From NCBI GenBank assembly GCA_964007475.1, contig OZ023274.1, positions 79,867,303-79,931,302 of the forward strand: a DNA stretch of 64,000 bases. The letters run 5' to 3'. Positions 26,415 to 38,662 of this stretch are shown here, piece by piece. Every line of letters begins with the position of its first letter. The stretch's first letter is position 1. Source of the DNA: Hybos culiciformis. Taxonomy: Eukaryota > Arthropoda > Insecta > Diptera > Hybotidae. The translations under genes were made by a program, and so were the position numbers. The notes below the pieces were generated by a model that made no database searches, was not told the origin of the DNA, and saw only the letters and a program-made list of their open reading frames with translations.

Positions 26415-27737
26415 ATATTAGCAAAACATTTTTATTTAAAATTTTATTTTGTACACACTAATAAGGCCAAAAAATAAAAAAAATTAAAATTTTTTTTTTG
26501 TTTTTTTTTTTTTTTATAATTTTGTACATAAAATATTTTTTTAAACATTAACTTTAAGAAAAATTATATAAAATTAACGTTATTTACTTTTTAAGGGCAA
26601 AAACATAGCTCTTGCAAAGAATTAGCAACTACGTTAATAAAAAATAGTTTTGTTATTGAAAATTTTTATGCTATTATTATAATTTTATATATCTTAGCAG
26701 ATATATACATAATTATTAAAGTTTTCCGAATTAAGCTTAAAGAAGAAATTTTGTGAATTATATTGTTCAATTTTTACCTATTTTATTTAATTAATTGACT
26801 TTAGATGAGTAGTTGCGGTTTCAGAGCAAGAGAATTTTTATATTTTTATTTTTAAAAATGGATTTGACTGAGAAAAAACAAATGTTAAATGTAAAATTTA
26901 AATAACTTACATTTCCAATTGACTTCCCGTTAAAGAAGAATAATGAAAAAAAAAATTTATTTTATATTCCTAAGTCTAAAACCCAACAAAATTATGGTTT
27001 ATTTCACTTAATGAACTTTCTTGAATTTTTTTATTACATAGTATAATATTTCCTATATTATTTTATTAATCCCAAATTTGTAAATATAACCAGATAATAA
27101 AATAATTTTTGTTTGACTGATGATAAGCTAAATTTGCGAAATAGTAATTTTTCTGAATGATAACATATTATTAGTAATTTATGTAAAATAAGGTTTGTTA
27201 ATTTTTTAATTAATTTAATAATTTGTTGCAGGAAATTTTGAAAACTAAGAATTTACCGAAATGTATTAATTAAATCTTTTAAATTGAAGTTTTAAAAGTA
27301 AATAATATATATTTTAAGTTATATATGTTGTACATTGTACAGTCACTTTATTCAAGATTCAATTTTAATTTATTTTAGAAACCTTATCAGAATGTCAGAA
27401 AAATAGCAAGCAAAATCTTTATAACTTGGACTTATTCTGATTTCTTGTGAACAAATTATTTATGACAAAAAATAGATTTATTCTAATTAATATTTATCTT
27501 TCTGTCATACAAGTTATCTAAAATTTTTAGTTATAGGGTATTAACAGAAATTAAATTAAACGCCTTTCTAATAAATTAATCAATTCTAATTATCATGTAT
27601 ATAAATTCAATAAAGTTCATTGGTTTTAATGTGGGTGCTATTTTTTATTGCTAATTTTATCAAATAAGGGATAATTTTAAGAATACTATTAATATTCCAT
27701 TATTTGACTTCAATTCTAATTTTTTTTTGTTTTGTAG
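26415..27737. other. Intron or 3' UTR gap
   Basis: A+T-rich spacer with no coding frame, repeat or RNA gene that I can support. Confidence 0.6.
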
Positions 27738-28465
27738 ATCTATTTCCAATTTTAGGAAATTTGTTGGGTGGGAAAAACTTATCGAATACTACTTATTCAA
27801 ATAATTCAGCTGGTACTTCATCATCATCTTCATTATATTTTGGTACTACTAGCGCAGCAACGGTGCAGTCAGTACAACAAAATCCATCTGTACCACCGTG
27901 TGCTATTTCTATATTAAAAACTCAATTAGAACAAAATTCACCTCCTATGAGTTATCAACAGCAATTATTACAACATTTCAATCAGCCAATGATTGTAATA
28001 CCTGAAAATAAAGATTCAATTGTTAATCAATGTCCACATTGTTTCAGAAATTATTCAACTCCATCAAAATTGAAAGCACACTATAATAAATATTGTTCAA
28101 AAGAAAAAAAATTTCAATGTCGATTCTGTCCATATCGATCACGTCGTCGAGATCATGTTCTTAGACATTTAGCACGAGTTCATACAAATGAATTTGCTGA
28201 ATATGAAGCTTCAGGCTTAGAAGCAGTAGTAGAATTGAATGAACATGATTTGCAATTATTAAATGATGGCAATAATGAATTTCGGGCAAATACAAATATT
28301 GAAGATGGTACAATTGATTTTTATGATGAAGAAGATGATGATGATGAATACGAACAAAAAAACGCTAATAATAATAATTCTGAACAAAACAATAATTTAA
28401 ACATTGATGTGAATAATTTGCAACCTCAGGTGCAAGTAGAAGTCAAACTTGAAATAGAAGATTAA
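27738..28465 (+). CDS. lola: lola alternative 3' exon, two fingers and acidic tail
   Basis: About 241 residues from an acceptor TTTTGTAG ending at 27737 to TAA at 28463-28465. It opens Asp-Leu-Phe when joined to a G. The upstream hydrophobic stretch from 27704 is intron, not a signal peptide. A Ser- and Gln-rich linker is followed by fingers at about 28030-28172: finger 1 C-x2-C-x12-H-x4-C, finger 2 C-x2-C-x12-H-x4-H with a YRSRRR core that resembles the last finger at 61531-61907. Unlike most sisters, the fingers are not at the C-terminus. About 90 residues follow, with an acidic run (DEEDDDDEYE), poly-Asn, and a terminal VKLEIED that matches the SUMO consensus. The tail could be an activation or interaction surface. 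Confidence 0.88.
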
Positions 28466-29060
28466 TAATTGTACACCTTAGTTTAAATGGTTTATAAAAA
28501 ATTTATAATAAAAAAAAAATTTGTTAAGATTAATTTTTTTTACTTTCATGAGTAAATATAAACAATTATATAAAGACATTAATTTTTGGAAACATTTTCT
28601 TAAATATACATTTTTACTATTTTTTTAATTTTATATATAATATTTCTAAGATATTTTTTTAAATTTCCTAAATTTTTATATAAAAATTTCATTAAATTTT
28701 AAAATTTTTCTATTAATAATCTGAAATAATTAAACAATTTCAAGTATGTAAATAATTGATCTACAACATAAAAAATACTAAAATATATGGTTGAATGAAA
28801 ATATTTTTTATACATATTTCAGAGTTTTTTTAACATGAATCAATCATTTTATTTTGTCAATTTTCGGAGTGTTCTGTGTAAATATTATGTTTTTGTGGCA
28901 CAAATTACAAATCTAAAGTCTGGTAAACCAATGCATCTACTAATATTCGTGTTTGTGGCCGAATGTTCGTCAGCGAATATACTTGCAAATCACTTGTCGA
29001 TACATATCTAATTCATTCGTGAAAAAATACGCATGTGGTTGAGCAAGATAAACTGACATA

Positions 29061-29102
29061 TATTTATAAAAGTTGGACGCACCAAAGCGAGGACTCATGT
29101 GT
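29061..29102 (+). promoter_or_regulatory. Candidate internal core promoter upstream of split exon
   Basis: TATAAAAG at 29065-29072 with an initiator-like TCATGT at 29095-29100, about 32 bases from the T of the box to the A of the initiator. This is the spacing expected of a TATA promoter. It lies in a GC-richer patch some 800 bp before the exon at 29889. The role is inferred. Confidence 0.35.
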
Positions 29103-29177
29103 ATTTACAAACACGCATATTAATTTTAATTTAGAATAATAAATCAAACTTAAACTGAGAAAACCATTATTTCTACA

Positions 29178-29223
29178 ATTAATTCTACAATTATAGATCC
29201 ATTAATTCTACAATTATAGATCA
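29178..29223. repeat. 23-bp tandem duplication
   Basis: Two adjacent near-identical copies of a 23-base unit containing TTCTACAATTATAGATC, with a partial third copy just upstream. Confidence 0.8.
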
Positions 29224-29888
29224 TTTTAAGACTAGCATCTAAATTAATTGAATCAAATAAGCAACAATTTTATACATTTTTTAAATTAGAAAAAAAAATT
29301 CTATTATTATACAAATTGTAATTAAATTGATTATTTTTTTTGTATTACAATAAAAATGTTTAATTGATATGTTATTCAAAACGATGAACGGTGTTTATAA
29401 AACAAATATTTTCCTCTCTTTAATGTAATCACCACTTATCTCAAAATTAAGTTCTAGTAATGATTGGAAAGTTTAGTTATAATTAATTCTCATTTACACT
29501 TGAACACTAAAGAATTTTCTTCTTATAAATAAGAAAAAAATGTAATATAAAAAATTTTAATTAAATTTTATGTTTTTATAAAAATTTAAAAAAATGTAAA
29601 CAATAAAAAGAAAATTATTTGGGATAATAAAATAAAATGTCTTTTATTTAGATGTATGCTACTAATTTTTACTTAATTTTAATTTTTAATTTTTTTTCAT
29701 TTTTTAAATGTATAATATTAAAATTTATCTTTTTTTATTTTAACAGAAAACAAATTTCTTAGATTTTAAAAACTTGGCTTACATAACTTTTTTTTGTTCT
29801 TGCAATAATCGTGTTATTTTAATTTATAAGAAATTAAAACTTGAATTGAAAGTAAACCATTTTTTTAACTATATTTTAAATTTTTTAG

Positions 29889-30673
29889 CTACTTCAAGTA
29901 TTTGGACATTAGTCGAAGCTTTACCGACATCAGATTCGGGAAGTGTACACCATGTTACACCACATCATACTGTCCTTTTACAAATTCCAGCGTCAATGGC
30001 CACCGGAGGCGGCAATATTCAATTGCAAACTTTAATACCAGCAACAACGACAACAACCGCTACAACAATAGCAACTCCCTACATTCAAAAAGAAAAATAT
30101 GATACTAAGAATACCAGTTATACAGTGCAAGAGATTCACACAATTGAAGAATACAACGAGCTATCGCATGAAGATATAGAAGAAATTCATGAAACTGAAG
30201 AACATGAAGAAGAAGAAGAAGAAGAAGAGACGGTTATAATTAAACAGAGTGCACCCAGTACAGTTACCCTCACTCCATTAAAAACTAAACCAGTTCTCTC
30301 AAGGAAAGCATTGCCATTAGCAACGCAAACAATTAAAACTATTCAGTGTAAACCACGAAAAACAATTGGAATTTCGGGAACAATAACAACAACAGCATCA
30401 ACTTCACCACCTCCACAGTCACAACTTACAAGATTCAAAATTGTACCTCAAACACCTATTAAGTCTAATCCTTTAATAACCATCCAACACCAACAACAAA
30501 ATATTGGGAAAAAATTCAAAAAAGAGACTATTTTTGAAATAAAGGAAATTAAGGGTGAAACAGAATTTGTAAGCACTGATACTATTTCTAAAGAAAAAAT
30601 CGTGAAGCGTGAGGTAACAACTGCAGATCTCCCTTATGTTTGTGATAAATGCGGAAAACCTTATAAAATCAAG
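29889..30673 (+). CDS. lola: lola split finger exon, first part
   Basis: About 261 codons. The acceptor TTTTTTAG ends at 29888 and the two-base phase is kept. The linker is Thr-rich with an acidic Glu run (about 30186-30230) and basic/Pro/Thr stretches; IKGE near 30548 fits the SUMO consensus. The frame reaches YVCDKCGKPYKIK and then meets a donor, AAG|GTAATT, at 30673/30674 in phase 0, in the middle of finger 1. If the intron is retained, the frame runs on to a stop at 30823 and yields half a finger. The proper continuation is at 31372. Confidence 0.86.
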
Positions 30674-31371
30674 GTAATTATCAATAAAATGAAAAATAAT
30701 AAAATTATTACATGGAAATTTTTTGTAATGCTTTTTTCGATAAAAACAAAAACAAAACCAAAAAACTATTTATTTTTGGAAAAAAATCTCGTCCCCAATC
30801 AAAGGTTATTGTCTTTTATTTAACAGAAACAAAATCAGAAAGTACACAACTAAAATAGTATTTGAAAATGATATTTTTCGCATTTATGAGATATTTTTGA
30901 GACTTTTTAAGATGATTTCAGTCACTTTCTCTCATTTCAGCGATTAAATTCAAAATGTTAAAATTATCTTCAACCAATAACGTTGGTTTAAAGATTCCTT
31001 TAAATGAGGAAACTATAGGGAGCATAAGAAAAATGGAAAAATTTTCAATAAAAAAATTAAAATAAAGGAACAAATAATCTATTTATGTTAGAAAAAAGAT
31101 AATTGAAATCTGAATACATAAAGATTAAATTTTAATATTTTTCCAAAGCTAGACTCTCTTACACATGAAAGAAGTAACAATATTAAATTTTCCAGAAAAA
31201 GTTTTTAATTTTTTTATGCTTCTCGTTATGCTTTCCATTTTATTTATCTAATCAATTAATTGAACTTATTTCGCGAAATAATAAATTCTAAACACTAAGT
31301 ATTATCTAAGTTAATTATTAAGAATTAATTGGTATTATCTAATTCCTTTTTTTCCTTTTTTTTTTATCAAG
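30674..31371 (+). other. Intron inside zinc finger 1
   Basis: The donor GTAATT follows AAG. The acceptor has a long pyrimidine tract and ATCAAG ending at 31371. About 700 bp, with no coding content beyond the read-through to 30823. Confidence 0.8.
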
Positions 31372-31521
31372 GGCTCACTGAAACGACACAAAAGTTATGA
31401 ATGTGGTGTTGTACCAGCATTATCATGCAGATTTTGTAGTCATCGAAGCAAATATAAATCAGATTTAAAAAAACATGTATTACAAAAACATTCAAATCAA
31501 TGTGCAGAATTTGTAGAATAA
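31372..31521 (+). CDS. lola: lola split finger exon, second part
   Basis: Forty-nine residues plus TAA at 31519-31521; missed by simple open-frame searches because it has no start codon. It begins GSLKRHKSYECG. Joined to the previous exon, this rebuilds C-x2-C-x12-H-x4-C exactly. Finger 2 follows as C-x2-C-x12-H-x4-H after a seven-residue spacer, then a short tail ending in FVE. The exact restoration of the finger spacing, the phase-0 junction and the strong acceptor together make this splice call secure. Confidence 0.88.
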   Translation, partial: GSLKRHKSYECGVVPALSCRFCSHRSKYKSDLKKHVLQKHSNQCAEFVE

Positions 31522-32712
31522 TTTAATTAAAAAGAAAAAACTAAAATTAATTATATTATAATTTTAGTAAAATTTAGATATAAAAATCGTTTATGAAAAA
31601 ACATTTGTTATATTTTATTCCAAAAATTAAAAAAATATTATATTCATCATAATATTTTCATGCGTTGTATTATATGTAAAAATAATTTCTTTCAAATTTT
31701 TATCAATATTCATCAATGAAACAGATATGAATAATCGAAAAAAAAAAAACAAAAATATGTTAAATATTAAAACGAAGTTTCTCTAAAAATAAAAAAAATC
31801 TTAATTGTTTTCCCACATGTTCCTGTAATAAAAACAGAAAATCCAATAGAACTATTTGCCAAACAAAATTGTAAACAACTAAATATTAAAGAACATCAAA
31901 ATAGACTTAAAAAAATTTCTATTTGTTTTTTTTACAAATAGTTTACAATATGAGTCTTGAACAATAACTTTAGCTTCGAAAGACTTCAAAGTTTCATTTC
32001 CGTACCAAATAGTCTGATAATATTTCTGAACATAAAAAACGTCCTCTAAGGCAGTAAGTCGTTAAATAATTTAGAAACTTTTAATAATGAATTTTTATTA
32101 AATATTTTCTGAACAATATATATTCATTAAGTAAGAGCTCTTTTGTTCCAAACAAACTATCAATCAAATTATGGATTTTACATTAAGTACTTGAGTGATG
32201 TTCTTAATATTTTAGTTTTCATTATCTTTAATTCGGTTTTGAAACTTCAATATCATTTTCTGATACAAATGGGTGTTGGTGGTAGGCTCATTTAATATAT
32301 TTATAGCTTTGCAGCATGACAAAATTTATAACACAAAGAAACACATTTATTTCAAGTTTGCAAATTCTTCAATGTAAAAAAATGCAAACGATATTCAGTT
32401 CGCGGGTGTAAAAATTAAAAGTAAATAAAATTTATAATATTTAATTAGATTATTTTTGAAATAATTTTGTTGAATATCACTTTATATTTCTTTTTAAATT
32501 ATTGTAATAATTTTTTTTATTTTATGTTTTTTTAGTAATTACATATTCTGAGTGCGTTTTTAGTTTAGAAATTTTTATAAAATTTTATCTAATTAATCAT
32601 ATACATACTTTTTATTTTGTTTTGTTTAAAATCATTTATTTTACATAATTTTTTTTTTGTTTTTTCATTCTGTTTAAATTTTAATATTTCTATGAAAAAC
32701 ATTATTTTACAG
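31522..32712. other. Intron or 3' UTR gap
   Basis: A+T-rich. No gene, RNA or repeat that I can support. Confidence 0.6.
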
Positions 32713-33020
32713 ATTTATATTGGAATGAGCCAATGTACTTAAACCAACAATATGTGAATAATTTCCCTAAATTTAATTTCAATCAAAACAATAATAGTGA
32801 TTTTCGAATAAAGAATGAATATGAACATAATAATTATTTAAATGTAAATAGTCAATGTGGTAAATGTGGCAAATTTTATTCGTCTCGTGGCATTATGTTG
32901 AGACATATGAATCATGAATGTGGAGTTGAAAAAAAAATAGTTTGCCCATATTGTCAAAGAAGATTTCGTCGAAAATGGAATTTAAATCAACACGTAAAGA
33001 AATTACATCGAAATGTTTGA
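32713..33020 (+). CDS. lola: lola alternative 3' exon, two fingers
   Basis: About 101 residues from the acceptor TTTTACAG (ends 32712) to TGA at 33018-33020. It opens Asp-Leu-Tyr-Trp when joined to a G. A short Asn-rich linker with IKNE (SUMO-like) leads to fingers at about 32854-33010: finger 1 C-x2-C-x12-H-x4-C, and finger 2 C-x2-C-x12-H-x4-H with an RRFRRKWNLNQH core close to the second fingers at 36531 and 41567. It ends almost at once after the last His. The compact form matches the shorter Lola tails. Confidence 0.88.
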
Positions 33021-34330
33021 TATTAAAAAAAAATTGGATGAATTCTATCAACTGCGTAAAACTCCTATAATTACAAAAAACGAAGTATGTATATAATGTA
33101 AACATTTTAAAACATTAAACTCAACAAAAAAAATTCTTCCAGAAAAAATTATTTTGAAAATTTAATCTGAAGAAAACGATGCAAGTAAAATACTTAATTT
33201 AATTTTATAATAAAATAAATCTCAAACAAATGTTTAACTTAAGTATTTTAAGATTTTCTTTTTTTAATTACAAACTGTTATAGTTTTAAGAATTATTTAA
33301 TTTATCTTGAAATTGATTGAAGAATTGATAGTCGATTGAACACATTCAAAATAATAGTTATAGTAATCTACGTAAATATATACATATATTTGTATACCAT
33401 TACGCATACATATATTTTTTTTATTTTTTTTTCACTAATTTTTGAAATTTGGCTCAAATTTTTATGATTTTTTCTGGATCTAATAGTTATTTAAAATTTA
33501 ATATGTTATGTTTGATTGGTTGACTAAATTAAACAATCAAAAAAATTATATTACTGAAACAATCTAATTTATATGAAATTATTAAATTAGAAATTTTGAA
33601 CTTTTTATCTCAATTCAAGAATATATAAGATAAACGTTACTAACTCATTACAATCATGAAAATTTAAATTATACCTTATATATTTGTAAGAAGAGACTAC
33701 AAAAAATGAATGAGTGTTTCTATAAACATTTAAGTTTAATTAATTTTTTACTTTGTAATGTAAATTAATTTATTAACATTTTTTATTTTGAAATTATTTA
33801 AATATTATAACAAATCATAACGAAATTCGATTACAAAATCCATTAAAAAAAATTTTAACATGAGTTAAAAATATTATATTTGAGATTCTTATATATACAC
33901 TAATAATTAAAAACCGTCTTTGTTGGAGTAAAAGTAGACGTTGAAAATTAACTTGCGTGAAATGTTCTAAAACTTAGAAAGTTAAGAAGCCAACGAAAAA
34001 TTTTACAGAAAAATAAAGTGTTCTGATTTCTTTTACAAAAAATTATTAAATATATATAAATTAAAAAAATAATTTGAATTTATACCTGTCTGCCGTCAGA
34101 GTGTAGAGATATTGGTGTTATTATCTTGAGTACAGTTGGTTTCATTTGTATTTAATTATTAATTAATAAGAGAAAACTTTTCAATTTTTATTTTAAAAAT
34201 TTCGAATCTTAATAAGTTCAAGTAAGTTGTTGTATTAATTGTATTTAATTTTACTTAATATTTTAAACGTTCATAAACAAAAGGTAGAATTTTTTAAAAG
34301 AGGAATAATTTAACACAAACATATTTTTAG

Positions 34331-34401
34331 GTGGTAAAAGTTTTAATCAAGATAATAGACGGTTTTTATCTACGTACGTCAATATCACTTTTCTGTCTTG
34401 A
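34331..34401 (+). CDS. Weak candidate finger-less terminal exon
   Basis: ATATTTTTAG ends at 34330. Read with the array's two-base phase, the frame gives GKSFNQDNRRFLSTYVNITFLS and stops at TGA (34399-34401). A donor-like GTACGT sits inside the frame, so it could also be an internal exon. There is no domain and it is short; it is called only because phase and residue content fit. Confidence 0.25.
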
Positions 34402-35936
34402 GTTTTTGGTAATATATCTTTTCCCTCCAAAAAAAATTATTCTTTTGATGAATAACATTAAATACAAAAATGATTATCTCAAGAAAAAATTTCAAACTGA
34501 AGAAATAAATTTAAATAAAATAAATATTTGTACTTACAAAATTTATTAAAAATAAAACCAAAAAATAACAATTAAGTTTTTTAAAATCAAAATAAAATGT
34601 AATTAAGAAAGAAAAACAAATTATATAAATGTCCTCCAGAAATGCAAGAAAATCTTTAACTTTTCACGATAAATACAATTTTGTGGTAGAAACTAAGCAA
34701 AATAAGTAGTTGATTTTTTTATTACTTTAATTTAAAAAAAAATTATATAAATTTAATAGATTACTATTCTTTAGTAGAGTATAAATGTAAAATATGAAAA
34801 TTAATAGATGATTATAATTTAAAATTAAACCAAACGAAAAATATGTTTTGATTCTTTCTTGTTTTCTTTTTATAAGTAAATGGAAAATTAAATTTAAATT
34901 TCTGTAAAAATTATAACCAAATTGTTTTATTTAATTTTTTTTATATCAAAATATAAATTAAGTATAATTTTAACTAGTATTTTTACAAACAATTTTCACT
35001 AATATATTTTTCTTTTTAGGGGAAAGCTCAACAGATTATGTCCACATTCATTTAATGTTAAAAAATTGAGAGACGAATAAAATTATTATTAATTGTGAAA
35101 TTAAAAATAGTACTTTCAATTCTCTTTAATTCATTCTATTGAAATAAAATTCTTTTATGACGCAAATAAAGAAGGGTTAAAAATTAAATAATTTTAAATT
35201 TTAAACATATGATTTATTCCTATACCATGGTCCGTCGTCATTAAAATTTAGTATTTCATACATAAATTGTTGCAGAATTGTCATTGGTTTCGGAAACAAG
35301 AATTTTGTACCAAACATTAGATTTTTAATGGCTTACACATCAATGTTCTAATTTTATTAAAAGAAATAATTTATTCAATGTATAGAAAATTAAATATTAT
35401 GTACTTTCCTAAAACCAATATTTTGTATAAAGAAATGAAAATCTAAAAAAAAAAAATTCAATAAAAATATTTGTTGTTTTTTATAAAGTTAATAGATTTT
35501 TAATAAGAGTGAAAACAAATTTTTAAATTTATTTATATAATGTTACTTTTTTAGTTGATAAGATTGCTTATGATTTAAATTTTTTTTGATAAATATTAAG
35601 TTTTTATAAAATAGATATTCGATTTATGTAAGACATCATATAATTTTCATTTTTAAAAAAATTCAGGTTTACCTAAAAAAATATATAATATTTTTTTGGA
35701 TAAAAATTTTGTTAGTTTTGTTGTTTAAAATGCTAAAAATAAAGAACTAAATTTTGTTAAATTTTAATAATTCTCTGATATTACACATACAAAAAACTTA
35801 CATTTTTTTGGATTAAATCAGTATTTAAATTTTTAAGTTTTTTTCCATTATTTCTACTTAAAGTTCAATTTAAATAATTTATGATAAAAAAAATAAAAAA
35901 TTTTTATTTTCTTTAAGTAATTATGTTTCAACATAA

Positions 35937-36234
35937 ATTAGGTATAATAAGATTTATAGTGTAGAACAAATATTTGTGCCGACTTTAAAAAGGTTAAGAT
36001 CGCAAAGAGCTCAATTTTTTATTTCTGAACTCAAAAAAATAATTATGCTTATTATACAATTAATTGAGTCTAAAATGTTTACTTGAGGCAAAAATCAATA
36101 AATCTAAATTCCTTTATGCATAATAATTTTTTTGAGTTGAGTAAATAAACAATTAAACTCTTTGATAGCTTAACTTTTGTATGTAAAATCGGCACAAAAA
36201 TTTGTTCTACTGAATAAATCTTGTTATATTTAAC
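35937..36234. mobile_element. Long foldback MITE
   Basis: The two ends are inverted copies over at least 75 bp. The left arm has AAGATTTATAGTGTAGAACA and the right arm the reverse complement of AAGATTTATTCAGTAGAACA. A second nested pair (CTCAAAAAAATAATTATGC and its inverse near 36116-36137) extends the pairing toward the centre. It has no coding capacity. It is a typical foldback/MITE structure that would form a hairpin of about 300 nt in pre-mRNA. Confidence 0.65.
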
Positions 36235-36530
36235 TTATTAATTTATGGTTTTAATGAAGAAGCGCCTTAGATTAATAGTTTTCGGCAAATAAAATTACAA
36301 ACCGTTTTAATTATAAAACAAAATCATAGAATTTTTTTTAATCAAATTTAGTTTTACACAATTTGTTTTAGTTAAATTTGTATCACAAAAATTTGTTAGT
36401 TTTATTTTTTGTAGTAAACAATTTTTTTTGTATTTTTTTCATTATTGATGTTGGAAAATAATTTTATCATCCCAAATGTCACAGAATTCATATGCTCATT
36501 TGTCTCTTGAATTTTTTTTCATCAAAACAG

Positions 36531-36958
36531 GTGGAGCATATTCCCATATAGTGGAAAATTATTGGAATTCAATTATAAAAACAAATTTTAATGAATGTTC
36601 ACAATTCTTGCCAATGCATCATAATATTCAATCAAAGATACAGCAACATCAAACATTAACAGTTCCATGTTCTAATAATTGTGGTAAAATATATTCATCA
36701 ACGGCAACAATGCAAAGACATCTACGTTTAGATTGTGGAGATTTTAAAAAATTTATTTGTGATATATGTAAAAAAAGTTTCAAACGAAAATACCATTTAA
36801 AAAGACATTATAAAACACACATGATCAATTTTGATAACCTTAATCATGATAAAAACTATATTTTTAATAATCAATATGATGACAATAGTAAAATTACAAT
36901 ATTACCAGATCTTCCCGAAATTAAAATTGAAAGAGATGAATGGAAATGCAATTTATAA
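36531..36958 (+). CDS. lola: lola alternative 3' exon, two fingers
   Basis: About 141 residues. The acceptor ATCAAAACAG ends at 36530, and two bases then complete Gly. The earlier part of the open frame, from 36476, is intron. A short linker leads to fingers at about 36669-36821: finger 1 has three residues between its cysteines (C-x3-C-x12-H-x4-C); finger 2 is C-x2-C-x12-H-x3-H with a KSFKRKYHLKRH core. About 45 residues follow, ending in an IKIERDEWKCNL tail; IKIE fits the SUMO consensus. TAA is at 36956-36958. Confidence 0.87.
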
Positions 36959-38063
36959 TGAAGAACTTAAAATTTTGAAAATACATTTATTTTTTATAAA
37001 AACCAAAGCAAAAATGTAAAGCTTAGCGAGTAGTATTTTATTTATATGGATCAAGTAACATTGATTGTATTATTTACAAAAAAATTGTTTAAGTGAATTT
37101 TTCTAAATCCAAAACACTTCTAAAATACTTATACAATATACAGTAAACTATAAATTATAATAAATAATGTTTTACAAATTAATTAAATTGAAACTTTGAA
37201 AGACTTAATTATTGAAAGATATTAGACATATTAATAGTATTTTCGAAATAATTGGAACACGTTTTTTTCCAATCATTCCATTAAATGTAAAATTTATAAT
37301 AAAATAACGCTTGAATTATAAATAAAATTATTTTTTATGTCTTTCACAGGCTTTATTTACAATAATCATAAAATTTATAAATTTTATTTTTTGCTATAAT
37401 CAACCTAATGTTTTTTTATTCATGCAAAAATAGATTCAATTCAAATAGTTTCAATCACAATATAATATTATTTTTTTTAACTTATCTCGCTAAGCTTAAA
37501 CATTTATTGAAATGTAATAAACCTTTCAAAGATTCTGTTATTATTAAATTAGTGTAAAATATCAAAAAATTGTTTACCAAAGGCTTTCTCTTTTTATTAA
37601 ATTTAAAATGATTATAAATTCAAAAAAAAAAAGACAGAAAATAAAATAATATTACTCTTAAAAATAAAATAATAATTTATTTTCAATGTTTTTTTTTTCG
37701 TTTTGTTTGTAAATATATAAAATTCTTAGAGTAAAAATAGAGTATTAATTTTCGAAAACAATAGGATATTTTTAGAAGCCATGGTGTAAAAAAAGTAAGA
37801 CTTAAACCTATATTGTCTTATAAAATTGCATAACTTTACTGCATCAACAATCATGACTAAATAATTTTAATTTTAGTCACATAAAATATTAAGATTTTAT
37901 TTTTAAATTATCATTTTTTTACCACCAATATTTCAAATATGAATAAGAAAATTGTAAAATATTCTGCTTTTGGTATATTTATAACATTTGAATAATAAAA
38001 AAAAACAATAATTTTAAAAACAAAAATTTATAAGAATTTATAAATAAATTTTTTTTTTTTCAG
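36959..38063. other. Intron or 3' UTR gap
   Basis: A+T-rich spacer; nothing supported. Confidence 0.6.
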
Positions 38064-38662
38064 ATTTAACATGGAGCAAAGTTCTTAACCAACAACTACT
38101 AACAACAAAAAATGGTTCTTCAATTATTATTCCGAAATATCCTGCAATTCATGTTAGATCGGACGCTAGTCTAAAAGGATTCAATTTGCAATCTAGTGAT
38201 ATTAAATCCATCTCTTCAAATTCTAAAATTGTTAAACAACAGCAGCAGCAACAAAAGCTTCAATTATCAGTAACAGAAAATACAACAACTACAACATCAA
38301 CGACATCAACAACCACTGTAATACCCATAGTTCAGAGCAGAAAATCATCAAATAATCAAGACGGTGCTATAATAGCTTTACAACAATTAGCTTCGATATC
38401 CTCAGCTAAAACTTTAGAACGTATTTTACCGGGATTTCCAAATTTAACTCAAAGTGCTATTGCTGCTGCATTAACTACTGGTAGCGGCGGCTCATCATCA
38501 CCGTCAACTTCTTCAATCACATCATTACCATCGATACCCAAATTATTAGGAAATAAAAGAACAATATATGATGGGCATAGATGTCCATTGTGTTCACGAA
38601 ATTACCGTTCTCAAGCATTTTTAAATGAACACATGAGAAAAGAACACAGTGTTTTAATTTAA
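38064..38662 (+). CDS. lola: lola alternative 3' exon, single finger
   Basis: About 198 residues from a strong acceptor (TTTTTTTTTTCAG ending at 38063) to TAA at 38660-38662. It opens Asp-Leu-Thr-Trp when joined to a G. The linker has a Gln run (about 38240-38255), a Thr run (about 38283-38318) and a Ser/Ala-rich stretch (GSGGSSSPSTSS). Only one finger is present, C-x2-C-x12-H-x4-H, at about 38582-38650, and the protein ends four residues later. The C2HC first finger seen elsewhere is absent. I see no further exon downstream with a usable donor, so a one-finger tail is the simplest reading. One-finger Lola isoforms exist in Drosophila. Confidence 0.85.

Larger units (their letters stand above)
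28466..29888. other. Intron gap with a GC-richer segment
   Basis: Mostly A+T-rich. The stretch at about 28900-29130 is clearly less A+T-rich and includes a TATA-like box. It is followed by a 23-bp tandem duplication at 29178-29223. No coding frame is called. Confidence 0.6.
33021..36530. other. Intron gap with a long foldback element
   Basis: Mostly plain A+T-rich sequence. It contains two weak finger-less exon candidates (34331-34401 and 35020) and a foldback element at 35937-36234. A GC-richer patch near 34085-34140 has no assigned role. Confidence 0.6.

Noticed and set aside
30674..30823. Continuation of the open frame after the split finger
   Set aside because: It follows a consensus donor, is Lys/Asn/Phe-rich like intron, and the real finger half is at 31372.
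30955..31245. Possible inverted repeat inside the finger-splitting intron
   Set aside because: Matches consist mainly of A and T runs; only one short GC-containing block agrees.
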